Shown: positions 34,649-42,495 of the stretch, piece after piece
Position numbering within the stretch: position 1 is the stretch's first letter
Layout: each line of letters opens with the position of its first letter
From: Variovorax sp. V93
Lineage (GTDB): Bacteria > Pseudomonadota > Gammaproteobacteria > Burkholderiales > Burkholderiaceae_C
Direction: 5' to 3'
DNA length: 64,000 nt
Assembly (NCBI RefSeq): GCF_041154485.1
Contig: NZ_AP028670.1
Span: 1,178,001-1,242,000, forward strand
Program-made: the position numbers and the translations under genes
Notes under the pieces: generated by a model
The model's database searches: none
What the model was told of the DNA's origin: nothing
The model's input: only the letters and a program-made list of their open reading frames with translations

Positions 34649-35929
34649 CTAGCTGTCCGTCGACCGGTGCAGATGCCGGCGCAACCGGCGCACGTTGAGC
34701 AGGACCAGCAGTGCGATCACCGGCACGGCCACCAGCGTCACTGCGGTTTCGTGCCAGCCCATGGCCTTGGCCAAGGGCTTGAGCAGGTAGTTGCTGAGGC
34801 CGACGCCGTAGTAGGTCATGGCGATCACCGACAGGCCCTCGACGGTCTCCTGCAGGCGCAACTGCAGGCCCTGGCGCCGGTCGAGGGAGCTGAGCAGCGC
34901 CTGGTTCTGGCGTTCGCGTTCGACTTCGGAGCGCGTCTGCAACAGCTGCGCGGCCCGGGCGATCCGCTCGGACAGCTGGGCCTGCCGCGCCGCCGTGGCT
35001 GCGCAGCTGTCCATCGCCGGACGAAACCGGCGCTCCAGGAATTCCGACAGCGGCTGCAGGCCCGGCACCAGAATCTCGCGCAGATCGAGCAGCCGCTGGT
35101 TCACGATGCCGCTGTAGGCGCGGGTGGCGGCAAAGCGCGCGCTGTTCTCGGCCATCGCATGCTCGACCTCGGCCGCGAGGGTGACGAGTTCGTGCAGCAG
35201 CACTTCGTCGCTGTCCGTCGCATCGTGGAAGCGGGCCATCAGCGACGCGAGCTGGGTTTCTTCCGCCGCGAGCTGGCCCATGCGGCGCGAGGCCAGCGGC
35301 AGGCTCCGCAGGGCCATCATCCGGTAGGTGTCGACCTCGATCAGGCGCTGGACGGTGCGGCCCGCGCGCCGCCGGTTCATGGCGTGGTCGAACACCAGGA
35401 AGCGCGTCACGCCGGCCTTGGTGCGAAGGTCCGACACCACGGTGGCTGCGCCTTCGGCCACCCGGTTGCCCACCAGCAGGTCGCTGCCGAAGAGCGGCGC
35501 CACCACGCGCGCATGGGGCGGATCGCCGGGGCAGGGGAGCACGGCCAGCTGCGTTGCGGAAATCATGCGGCCGGGCAGCGAGGCCAGCCAATCGTGCGGC
35601 AGGGCGTCGAGCCAGCCGGTGTCGAAGGCGTGGTCCATGGCGAGTTCGGCAAGGTCGGTGAACACGGTGAAGGTGTGGAATTCCGTGTGGCGCTCCCAGC
35701 GCACGCGCAACGCGCCGCAGCGCACCTGGCACTGCGTGGCCGCACCCGCTCCGGAGGCCTCGCCGCCCAGCCGCGCCAGATGCGCGATGCAAAGCGCATC
35801 GTCGTCCGGGCCTTCGCGCAGCGTGGCAATGGCCAGCGCGGCACCCGGCGTAGAAAGCGGCTCGAAGGGGCGCGCGTGGATTTCGTCGGCCAGCTGCTGG
35901 CGTCCTTCGACTTCTGTCGGCAGTTTCAT
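34649..35929 (-). CDS. DUF3422 family membrane-anchored protein
   Basis: A 426-residue protein of the DUF3422 family. It opens with the conserved Leu-Ala-Asp-Glu-Ile-His-Ala-Arg-Pro-Phe near residue 15 and ends with two predicted membrane helices (~360-380 and ~390-410) separated by Lys-Pro-Leu-Ala-Lys-Ala-Met-Gly-Trp. The long middle section is helical with coiled-coil character (~200-345). The start at 35929 has GGAA at a suitable distance; an in-frame ATG-ATG at 35953 is the alternative. The function of the family is unknown. Convergent with the dienelactone hydrolase gene. Confidence 0.85.
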   Translation of the reverse strand: MKLPTEVEGRQQLADEIHARPFEPLSTPGAALAIATLREGPDDDALCIAHLARLGGEASGAGAATQCQVRCGALRVRWERHTEFHTFTVFTDLAELAMDHAFDTGWLDALPHDWLASLPGRMISATQLAVLPCPGDPPHARVVAPLFGSDLLVGNRVAEGAATVVSDLRTKAGVTRFLVFDHAMNRRRAGRTVQRLIEVDTYRMMALRSLPLASRRMGQLAAEETQLASLMARFHDATDSDEVLLHELVTLAAEVEHAMAENSARFAATRAYSGIVNQRLLDLREILVPGLQPLSEFLERRFRPAMDSCAATAARQAQLSERIARAAQLLQTRSEVERERQNQALLSSLDRRQGLQLRLQETVEGLSVIAMTYYGVGLSNYLLKPLAKAMGWHETAVTLVAVPVIALLVLLNVRRLRRHLHRSTDS

Positions 35930-35953
35930 TTCGGATTCCGGCAAGTGCATCAT

Positions 35954-36403
35954 TTGGGGAACGCGTCCGAGGTCGAGCCCCGTTGCGCATGGATCGGGAT
36001 TTGGCCACATGGACCAGGAATGGCATGAACGCGGAAGTGCGCGCGGGGGCTGCGAGTCGGGAAATTTGCGCGCTTGATCATGAGCAAGACGGGGCGGCCG
36101 AGCGGAAGAGATTGACGAAACCAGATGAAAAAATCTTCGTGCATTGCCATGGGCGCTCGACATTCCTGCGCCGTGAGTGACACCCGTGCGTGCCTTCGAC
36201 GATGGCAGGCTGGTCAAGCGCTGGTGGAAAGGCACCGCGATCAATCCTTACCCGGGGTTGCGTCGGGTGCCTTAGCCCCAGATCCTTTTCACCCAAGCTC
36301 TTGAACCATCGGGCCGATGCATCGCCCCTGAACCGGTCGGCGGTATGCAAGGGCTGCTTGCGGATGAAGGAGCTCGGGCAGCCAGTGCCGAGCCCCGTCG
36401 ACC
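35954..36403. other. No convincing gene (450 bp)
   Basis: Short frames on both strands lack recognisable domains, and base composition is less GC-rich than the flanking genes. This is consistent with a boundary of acquired DNA beside the toxin-antitoxin pair. No repeats, att-like site or tRNA was found. Confidence 0.45.
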
Positions 36404-36721
36404 TCACACGCCGCTGATCACGGCGTCCAAGGCTGCGACGAGTTCACTTGCCTGCGACCGCAGGTTGCCTCGCGCGATGCCGAGATCTTTGGCACGAAAC
36501 GCCGCGGCCATATGCGGCATCGCGACCAAGGCGTGGCCTTCCCACTGCACTGACGGACATAGCGCACGAGGCAAGGCGGCCGGCCTATGCTTGCGGGACG
36601 CAAGCGGAACCATCAAACGTGTGGGCAATGCCGAGAGAAGATCGCTTTGGATGTCGACCATCCAAGGAATGTCCGGACGTTGCAGCTTTGAGGGATTAGG
36701 GTAGACGTCGAATTGGGCCAC
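36404..36721 (-). CDS. ccdB: CcdB family toxin
   Basis: A 105-residue CcdB homologue, the usual length. It starts Met-Ala-Gln-Phe-Asp-Val-Tyr-Pro-Asn, has Pro-Trp-Met-Val-Asp-Ile-Gln-Ser-Asp-Leu and the central Pro-Leu block, and ends with a C-terminal helix (Leu-Val-Ala-Ala-Leu-Asp-Ala-Val-Ile-Ser-Gly). CcdB poisons DNA gyrase through its C-terminal residues; the ancestral last three residues Trp-Gly-Ile are not present here, as in other chromosomal variants. It begins 15 nt after the antitoxin stop codon. Confidence 0.88.
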   Translation of the reverse strand: MAQFDVYPNPSKLQRPDIPWMVDIQSDLLSALPTRLMVPLASRKHRPAALPRALCPSVQWEGHALVAMPHMAAAFRAKDLGIARGNLRSQASELVAALDAVISGV

Positions 36722-36736
36722 TTCCGAGCGCCGCTT

Positions 36737-37006
36737 TCACCAGGGCCTGAACTCTTCGCCAAAAACCCCGACCCGCTCGACCAGATCGTTTTGCTCGGCG
36801 ATCCATTCTTTGTACGTCTCGTTGAACTCCCTCTTGCGCTGAGCCATCGATTTCCTCTGCTCCAGTGCTTCCAGTTCGGCAAAACGCGCTGCCGAGACGA
36901 TCACACCTGCCACGCGATCATTCTTCATGATGTGAACAGGCTCGCGTTCGGCTTGGCCGAGGTAGTAGCCGAATCGATTCTTGGCTTCCGTGGCAGTGAT
37001 CTGCAT
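36737..37006 (-). CDS. Hybrid antitoxin: Phd/YefM-like DNA-binding domain with CcdA-like tail
   Basis: An 89-residue antitoxin. Residues 1-~48 are Phd/YefM type: Met-Gln-Ile-Thr-Ala-Thr-Glu-Ala-Lys-Asn-Arg-Phe-Gly, then Pro-Val-His-Ile-Met-Lys-Asn-Asp-Arg-Val-Ala-Gly-Val-Ile. The last ~25 residues instead resemble the toxin-binding tail of CcdA: Trp-x-x-Glu-Gln-Asn, Val-Glu-Arg-x-Gly-x-Phe-Gly-Glu-Glu-Phe-Arg-Pro-Trp, ending in Trp as F-plasmid CcdA does. The partner toxin is CcdB, so the tail matches the toxin while the operator-binding end comes from another antitoxin class. It precedes the toxin, the classical order. Confidence 0.85.
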   Translation of the reverse strand: MQITATEAKNRFGYYLGQAEREPVHIMKNDRVAGVIVSAARFAELEALEQRKSMAQRKREFNETYKEWIAEQNDLVERVGVFGEEFRPW

Positions 37007-37035
37007 GGGGAATTCTCTGAGAGTCCTCGATATGG

Positions 37036-37057
37036 TTAGCCATTTTAGCTATTTAGC
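37036..37057. promoter_or_regulatory. Candidate operator of the toxin-antitoxin operon
   Basis: Three TTAGC direct repeats (37036, 37045 and 37053) with the palindrome TAGCTA in the middle lie 30-51 bp upstream of the antitoxin ATG in an AT-rich stretch. They would overlap the promoter and fit cooperative binding of a Phd-type dimer. Inferred from position and repetition. Confidence 0.5.
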
Positions 37058-37401
37058 CCGTGTGCTTCAACCGCGGAAGGGCGTAGTTGTCCCGCGTGCA
37101 ACGGCTGCGCAATGTTGGCGGCATTCCGCCGTTGCGGATTCGCTAGAGGCCGTCTGTACCGAGATATGCGCTTATCCGAACCCCCATTTCCGTCGCTCCA
37201 ATGATGTACCGGGCATGACGCAAGCCCAGCGTGGGTGCCGCGGGCGTGACGTCAGGTCGAGAGGGCCGGCCCACCTGGGTACCCACCCCAATGGGGCAAT
37301 CGCACGTGCCTGTCGTACGATCTGGACCGCTGCGGCCTCGAAAGCACTCTCCAGAACCCTCTGCCAGGCACGCAGCAGCCGATGAGACGCACCATCGTGA
37401 C
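37058..37401. other. No convincing gene (344 bp)
   Basis: Frames in this stretch have no domain or ribosome signal. It presumably contains the promoter of the glycosyltransferase gene, but no clear -35/-10 pair was identified. The sequence may mark the other boundary of the toxin-antitoxin insertion. Confidence 0.4.
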
Positions 37402-38304
37402 ATGAGCCCGGTATTCCTGTTGCTTGTACATGCGGACCCCCAACAGGCGAAGCGCTTGCTGCGGCGCCTCGTTCCAGTCGGCCGTTGCATCGTCCATGTC
37501 GATGCCAAGGTCGAGCCTGCCGCGTTCTGGATCGACGACCCACGCGTAATTTTCGTGAAGGATCGTGTCGACGTGCACTGGGGCGCCATCTCCCAGGTCG
37601 AAGCCACGCTGAGGCTCATGCGCACCGCGCTCGCGGAATGCGAGGTGTCGCAGGTGAGCCACTTCGTGCTGCTCTCGGGCAACTGCTATCCACTGCGTCC
37701 GCCGGAGGAATTCCGGGCCTATTCGCAGTCGCATGCCGGCACGAACTTCATCAAGCTGATTCCGCTGGCAAGCATGCGCAAACAGCATGAGCGAGTCCGC
37801 CACTTCTGGTTCTACCAGGACCTTCCGGTGGATGGGCGGAAATACACCCTCGTACGGCTGTCACGCGGTCTTCTGCAATTCGTCGGCAAGCTCGGGCGGC
37901 GTTCGTTGCCGCTCTTTTCGCAGTGGCACTTCGGTTCCCAATGGTGGGCGCTGACCCCTGAAGCGGTGAGCTACCTCGTGTCGTATCCGCATGAAGCGTC
38001 GGTGAAGCGTTTTCTTCGGTTCTCCAAGGCGCCCGACGAAATCTACTTTCATACCCTGCTCGCAAATTCCCCGCTGCAGCACACCGTGGAGCCCGTCAGC
38101 GGCAGCGGCGTCTGGGACGCGGCGAACCTGCACCTGATCGATCCCTCGCTGTCGCGCTGGTTTCATACATCGGACTACGAGGAGGTCGTCGCATCGGGCA
38201 AATGGTTCGTGCGCAAGGTCGGCAGCGGCATTTCGAGCGACCTGTGCGACCGGCTGGACGGCCACGGCCACCTCGCCGCGGAGACCGCCAAGAAAGGCGC
38301 CTAG
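37402..38304 (+). CDS. Core-2/I-branching-type beta-1,6-N-acetylglucosaminyltransferase (GT14-like)
   Basis: A 300-residue soluble glycosyltransferase. It shows the GT14 pattern: Phe-Leu-Leu-Leu-Val-His-Ala at the N-terminus, Val-His-Val-Asp-Ala-Lys (~30-37), Val-x-Trp-Gly-Ala-Ile-Ser-Gln-Val-Glu-Ala-Thr-Leu at about 58-70, Leu-Leu-Ser-Gly-x-x-Tyr-Pro-Leu, and Gly-Ser-Gln-Trp-Trp-Ala-Leu-Thr. Bacterial members decorate surface glycans. No capsule or lipopolysaccharide genes are adjacent, so the acceptor is unknown. The start at 37402 is chosen because the family begins directly with this strand. Confidence 0.86.
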   Translation: MSPVFLLLVHADPQQAKRLLRRLVPVGRCIVHVDAKVEPAAFWIDDPRVIFVKDRVDVHWGAISQVEATLRLMRTALAECEVSQVSHFVLLSGNCYPLRPPEEFRAYSQSHAGTNFIKLIPLASMRKQHERVRHFWFYQDLPVDGRKYTLVRLSRGLLQFVGKLGRRSLPLFSQWHFGSQWWALTPEAVSYLVSYPHEASVKRFLRFSKAPDEIYFHTLLANSPLQHTVEPVSGSGVWDAANLHLIDPSLSRWFHTSDYEEVVASGKWFVRKVGSGISSDLCDRLDGHGHLAAETAKKGA

Positions 38305-38426
38305 CGGTGCTGCGAACCCGGCCTCGATCGATCCGGCGGCCGGCAGCATCGAGTCTTGCCGGACCGCCTCCGGAGCGGCGGCGCGAACGGGCAACTGCAC
38401 CCGTCGCCCGGCGGACCGGCGGTCCC

Positions 38427-39440
38427 TCACCGGCCCGAGAACCGCCTCAGGATCTCGTCGGCGTCCGGCCCCACCTGCTCCTGCCATTGCCTGATGGCGC
38501 CGGCCGATGCCGCCTTCAGCGCACCGGTGACGGCCGGCGGCACATTCGTCTCGATCACCACGCCGTTGCTGCGCATGACCCTGTAGTTGTCCTCCAGGCG
38601 GCTGCGGATGCGCTGCCACTGCGCCGCCTCGGTCTCGGCGGCCGCCTGGTCGACGGCCGTTCTGGCGGCGGCGTCGAGGCTTTCATAGGCCGCCAGGTTG
38701 ATTGTGGCGATCGAGATCGGCATGGCGTAGTTGATCTCGGTGAAAGCCGGCAGGTATTGCCAGAGCTTGCGGCCGGCACCGCCGTCGCCGGAGGACAGGA
38801 CCGCGTCGACGTCGCCGGCGGCGATGCGCGCCACCGCATCGGCGAACGAGATGTTGAAGGCCTGGGCGCCCGCCGCTGCCAGGGTTGCCTGCGACATGTC
38901 GTCGTAGGTGCGGATGCGAAGCGCCCGCAGGCCATCGGGCGATGTCACCGGCTTCCTCGACCAGATGCCGGACGCGGGCCAGGGCGTCGTGTACAGCAGC
39001 CTTTGCCCATGCGCCTGGAGAAACCGTTCGTAAGCCGGGCGTGCCGCCTTGAGAAGCGCTTCTGCGCGTGGCAGCGAATCGGCCAGGAAGGGCAGCGACG
39101 ACACCGCGAACAGCGGGTACCGGTTCGCCACGCCGCCGGCAAAGGCGTCGCCCGCGTCGATCCTGCGCGCCTCGACGGCGTCCACCATGTCCGCTGATTT
39201 GAACCCGGCGGCGGCGTCGAAGCTGGCTTCGAACACCAGGCGGCCCTCGGTCTTCTGCGCGACCTGCTGCACGAAATACGAGACGCCGAGGCCGGGCATC
39301 GAGGTGGCCGGATACTCCGTGGCGATGCGCAGCGTCGTCGTCGCCGGCTGCGCGGCGGCGGTGACTGCCAGCAGCGCGGCAACAAGGCCCAGGAGAATGG
39401 ATTTCGTCGCCGAGGGACGAGGAAGCGCGAATCGGGGCAT
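38427..39440 (-). CDS. TRAP-type substrate-binding protein (DctP family)
   Basis: A 337-residue periplasmic receptor with a signal peptide of about 30 residues ending Ala-Ala-Ala-Gln. The DctP fold is recognisable from Leu-Arg-Ile-Ala-Thr-Glu-Tyr-Pro, Val-Gln-Gln-Val-Ala-Gln-Lys-Thr-Glu-Gly-Arg-Leu and the central Arg-Ala-Leu-Arg-Ile-Arg, which carries the carboxylate-binding Arg. No DctQ or DctM membrane genes are present in the window, so it is an orphan receptor. Confidence 0.88.
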   Translation of the reverse strand: MPRFALPRPSATKSILLGLVAALLAVTAAAQPATTTLRIATEYPATSMPGLGVSYFVQQVAQKTEGRLVFEASFDAAAGFKSADMVDAVEARRIDAGDAFAGGVANRYPLFAVSSLPFLADSLPRAEALLKAARPAYERFLQAHGQRLLYTTPWPASGIWSRKPVTSPDGLRALRIRTYDDMSQATLAAAGAQAFNISFADAVARIAAGDVDAVLSSGDGGAGRKLWQYLPAFTEINYAMPISIATINLAAYESLDAAARTAVDQAAAETEAAQWQRIRSRLEDNYRVMRSNGVVIETNVPPAVTGALKAASAGAIRQWQEQVGPDADEILRRFSGR

Positions 39441-39576
39441 GGCCGTTTTTCTTCCGCGGGTGGAGAGGGTGGAGATGATGCCAGCGCGGCCGGAATGCCT
39501 CATGGGCGCCGCGCGGTCCTGCCGGGCTCGCGGGGCGAAGGGCAGAATGCGGGCCGGTACCCCAGGAGAATCCACC

Positions 39577-39879
39577 ATGAGATTGCTGAAGCTGCTCCGC
39601 ACTGTGCTGCGTGTCCTGTGGTGGGCCCTGGCGGCGGCGATCCCCGTCGTGCAATACCGCTTCCATGACAGCTACCGCCGCGCCATCGGATGCCCTGCAT
39701 CGGGGGATTGCTACGTGCCGGGCGCCGAGCTCCTGCTCGACATGCAGCTTCTCGCTGCCGGTTCGGCCGTCGTGCTGTGGCCGCTCTGCGCGTGGTACGC
39801 CATCGTCAAGCCCTGGCGTGCGCGCCGAGCGTCGCCCGGGGAGGCCGGCGGGCCGTTGCGCCGCCCGCTGCGCGGCTGA
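39577..39879 (+). CDS. Small hypothetical membrane protein
   Basis: A 100-residue protein with two predicted membrane segments (~10-28 and ~52-75) and a basic Arg-rich tail. Two Cys in Gly-Cys-Pro-Ala-Ser-Gly-Asp-Cys lie between the helices and could form a disulfide on the periplasmic side. AGGAG lies upstream of the ATG. No family recognised. Confidence 0.55.
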   Translation: MRLLKLLRTVLRVLWWALAAAIPVVQYRFHDSYRRAIGCPASGDCYVPGAELLLDMQLLAAGSAVVLWPLCAWYAIVKPWRARRASPGEAGGPLRRPLRG

Positions 39880-39888
39880 GGGCCTGCG

Positions 39889-41601
39889 TCACAGCAGGTC
39901 CTCGTCCACCACCAGCGACAGCAGCGACCAGCGCAGCCGCTGGGCCCAGTTCGATTCCGGCTCCCGGTGCAGTACCCAGTGGCGCCCGTCGCGCTGGAAG
40001 CTCCATTGCAGGCCGCCGTGCCGCGGCAGCTCGCTCACGGTGAAGCTCGCGGGCATGCGCACCCGCCGGATCAGTTCCGCGAGTTCGCCGGCCAGCGCGG
40101 TGCTGTCGACGATCAGGCCGAGTTCGGTGTTGCAGTGCGCCGAGCGCCGGTCCATGTTCATCGATCCCACGTAGAACCAGCGCCGGTCGACCACCGCCAG
40201 CTTGGCGTGCAGGCGGCCGAGCGAGCCGCGGCTGCCTTCGTTCTCGCTCCAGCCCGGATGCGGCTCGCCAGCCGGCATCAGCTCATGCAGCGTGGCACCC
40301 ATCTGCAGGAGGGTGCTGCGGTAGCGCGCATAGCCGTAGTGCACCAGCGGCTCGTCGGTGGTGGCGAGCGAATTGGTCATCACCGACACGCTCGCGCCCT
40401 CGCGGCTCGCATGGGACAGCGCCTCGATCATGCGCGGCACCGGAACGAAATAGGGCGAGACGACCAGCACCTCGGAGCGCGCGGTCCGGAACAGGTCGAG
40501 GTTGGCGGCCATGACCGCACCCTCGCGGCCCCGCGGCCGCGCGGCTTCCTCGCCATCGCCGCCGGCGTCGCCTGCAAGGGCGTCCGGTGCCACCGCGTCC
40601 GCGACGACGCGCACCTTCGCGGGCACCAGCTCGACCCGGCCCTGCGCCAGCTGCGGGCCGACGGGGCCGCGCCCCAGTGCATCGCGCTCGCCGGCCGCGG
40701 GCGCGAGGTGCCCCGGCTCGCGCACCCGCGCGGCGAAGCGTTCGCGCGCCGCCACCGGCAGCGGCCCGCCGGCCGCCGCGACGGCCTCGAAGGGATAGGA
40801 CAGCGGCCCGTTCCAGAAGGCATCGAAGCTCGCCGACAACGCGCGCACCGCCGGCCCGGCCAGCAGCGCGTCCATGTCGATGAAGTTCGCCGGCTTGCTG
40901 CGCCCGAAGTACTCGTCGGCGATGTTGCGCCCGCCGGTGATCGCGAAGCTGTTGTCGGCGATGAAGAGCTTGTTGTGCATGCGCCGGTTCACGCGGCCGA
41001 TCTCGTGCAGCGACAGCAGCACGCGCGTGCGCAGGCCGCCGCTGCGCACCGGCAGCGGGTTGAAGACGCGCACCTCCACGTTGGCGTGCGCGGCCAGCCC
41101 GGCGAGCATCTGGTCGTCTCCGCCCGTGTACAGGTCGTCGACCAGCAGGCGCACGCGCACGCCGCGCTGCGCGGCGTCGCGCAGCGCGCGCAGGAATTGC
41201 CGCCCCGAGGTGTCGTCCGCCACCACGTAGTACTGCGCATCGACGGTGTGCCGTGCGGCCTGCGCGAGCGCGATGCGCGCCTCGAAGGCCTGGTCGCCGC
41301 CCGGCAGCAGGCGCACGCCGGAGAGCTCGGCCGCCTCGGGCGCCGCTTCGTCCCAAGCGGGCAGCGACGCGGCGGCAATGCGCGCGAGCGCACTGTCCCC
41401 CAGGTCGGTGCGCGCGTGCGACGCGACCCGGTGCACCTCGCCGGGCAGGGCGGCGCAGCCCGCCAGCAGCGAGACCGCGATCATGGCCGCGGCGCACAGC
41501 GCACGGGCGAGGCCCTCGTGGTACAGCGCGAGGATGCAGAACCGGCACGCAAGGGGTTCCCATGCGGCACGCAGCGCGGCAAGAGGCTTGGGGGTGTTCA
41601 T
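39889..41601 (-). CDS. Phospholipase D family lipoprotein (cardiolipin synthase-like)
   Basis: A 570-residue protein with two HKD active sites: His-Asn-Lys-Leu-Phe-Ile-Ala-Asp followed by Gly-Gly-Arg-Asn (~210-230), and His-Ala-Lys-Leu-Ala-Val-Val-Asp followed by Gly-Ser-Met-Asn (~470-485). Such pairs form one catalytic centre for phosphodiester cleavage or transfer. A hydrophobic segment ends in Leu-Leu-Ala-Gly-Cys, suggesting lipidation at Cys49 if the start at 41601 is right; an internal start nearer the signal is possible. A Gly/Ala/Glu-rich linker at about 320-360 separates the halves. It resembles periplasmic PLD lipoproteins more than the cytoplasmic-membrane Cls enzymes. Confidence 0.86.
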   Translation of the reverse strand: MNTPKPLAALRAAWEPLACRFCILALYHEGLARALCAAAMIAVSLLAGCAALPGEVHRVASHARTDLGDSALARIAAASLPAWDEAAPEAAELSGVRLLPGGDQAFEARIALAQAARHTVDAQYYVVADDTSGRQFLRALRDAAQRGVRVRLLVDDLYTGGDDQMLAGLAAHANVEVRVFNPLPVRSGGLRTRVLLSLHEIGRVNRRMHNKLFIADNSFAITGGRNIADEYFGRSKPANFIDMDALLAGPAVRALSASFDAFWNGPLSYPFEAVAAAGGPLPVAARERFAARVREPGHLAPAAGERDALGRGPVGPQLAQGRVELVPAKVRVVADAVAPDALAGDAGGDGEEAARPRGREGAVMAANLDLFRTARSEVLVVSPYFVPVPRMIEALSHASREGASVSVMTNSLATTDEPLVHYGYARYRSTLLQMGATLHELMPAGEPHPGWSENEGSRGSLGRLHAKLAVVDRRWFYVGSMNMDRRSAHCNTELGLIVDSTALAGELAELIRRVRMPASFTVSELPRHGGLQWSFQRDGRHWVLHREPESNWAQRLRWSLLSLVVDEDLL

Positions 41602-41809
41602 GGCGGCCCTCGGTGCATCGGATGCGAAGTGGCGATCGATGCAGCCAGTCTTCCGCGCGGTGCCCGCCGCAACAATTGAGCGCTGCGCCTAGTCCCCGGC
41701 GCGGCCATCCGACTAGGCCTTTGGTGTAGGTGCGGGCACTCGCTTATTGAGGGGCTTTGCGCTAACCTGCATTCAGGACGGGGAGGGCCACCGTGGACGA
41801 GAGGCCCGT

Positions 41810-42493
41810 ATGAAGGTTCTGCTGGTCGATGACCATGAGATCGTCTGGAACGGCACCCGCCTCCTGCTGGAGCGCATGGCCGCCGAGATCGAACCCGGCC
41901 GTCCCTTCCACTTCGAAGCCGTGCGGGACGCCGAACAGGCCTGCCAGCTGGACCCCGCCGGCGTCGACCTGCTGCTGCTCGACTACCACCTGCCCCAGCT
42001 CTCCGGGGTGGCCGCGCTCAAGGCCGTGAAGGCGCACTTCGAGGCCACGCCCGTGTGCATGCAGTCGGCGGAAAGCTCGCCGCAGCGCGTGCGCGAGATC
42101 ATCGAGGCCGGCGCCGCCGGCTTCATTCCCAAGTCGTACCGGCTCGAGGACATGGAGGCGGCCCTGCGCGTGGTGCTGCGCCACCGCATCTACCTGCCGG
42201 CCGAGTTCGTGCTGGCCGACGACGTGACCCGCGCGCGCGAGCCCGACGAGCTGCCGCGCGAGGACCTTGCCGGCTTCCTGCGCGTCGAGCTGTCGCCGCG
42301 CCAGCGCCAGGTGCTGGCGCTCGCGATGCGCGGCATGCCGGTCAAGCTGATCGCGCGCCAGCTGCTGATTGCCGAGGGCACCGTGAAGGTGCACCTGTCG
42401 ATGGTCTACCGGGCGCTTGGCGCGCGCAACCGCACCGATGCCCTGTGCCGCGTCTTCGACGCGCAGGCGGCGTGGGCGCTCGAGGCGACCTGA
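41810..42493 (+). CDS. Two-component response regulator (NarL/LuxR type)
   Basis: A 227-residue regulator. The receiver has the acidic pair Asp7-Asp8, phospho-acceptor Asp58 in Leu-Leu-Leu-Leu-Asp-Tyr-His-Leu-Pro, and conserved Lys108. The LuxR helix-turn-helix follows at ~160-215 (Leu-Ser-Pro-Arg-Gln-Arg-Gln-Val-Leu-Ala-Leu-Ala, Gly-Thr-Val-Lys-Val-His). The next gene, its hybrid kinase, starts 2 nt after the stop codon. Confidence 0.92.
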   Translation: MKVLLVDDHEIVWNGTRLLLERMAAEIEPGRPFHFEAVRDAEQACQLDPAGVDLLLLDYHLPQLSGVAALKAVKAHFEATPVCMQSAESSPQRVREIIEAGAAGFIPKSYRLEDMEAALRVVLRHRIYLPAEFVLADDVTRAREPDELPREDLAGFLRVELSPRQRQVLALAMRGMPVKLIARQLLIAEGTVKVHLSMVYRALGARNRTDALCRVFDAQAAWALEAT

Positions 42494-42495
42494 GC

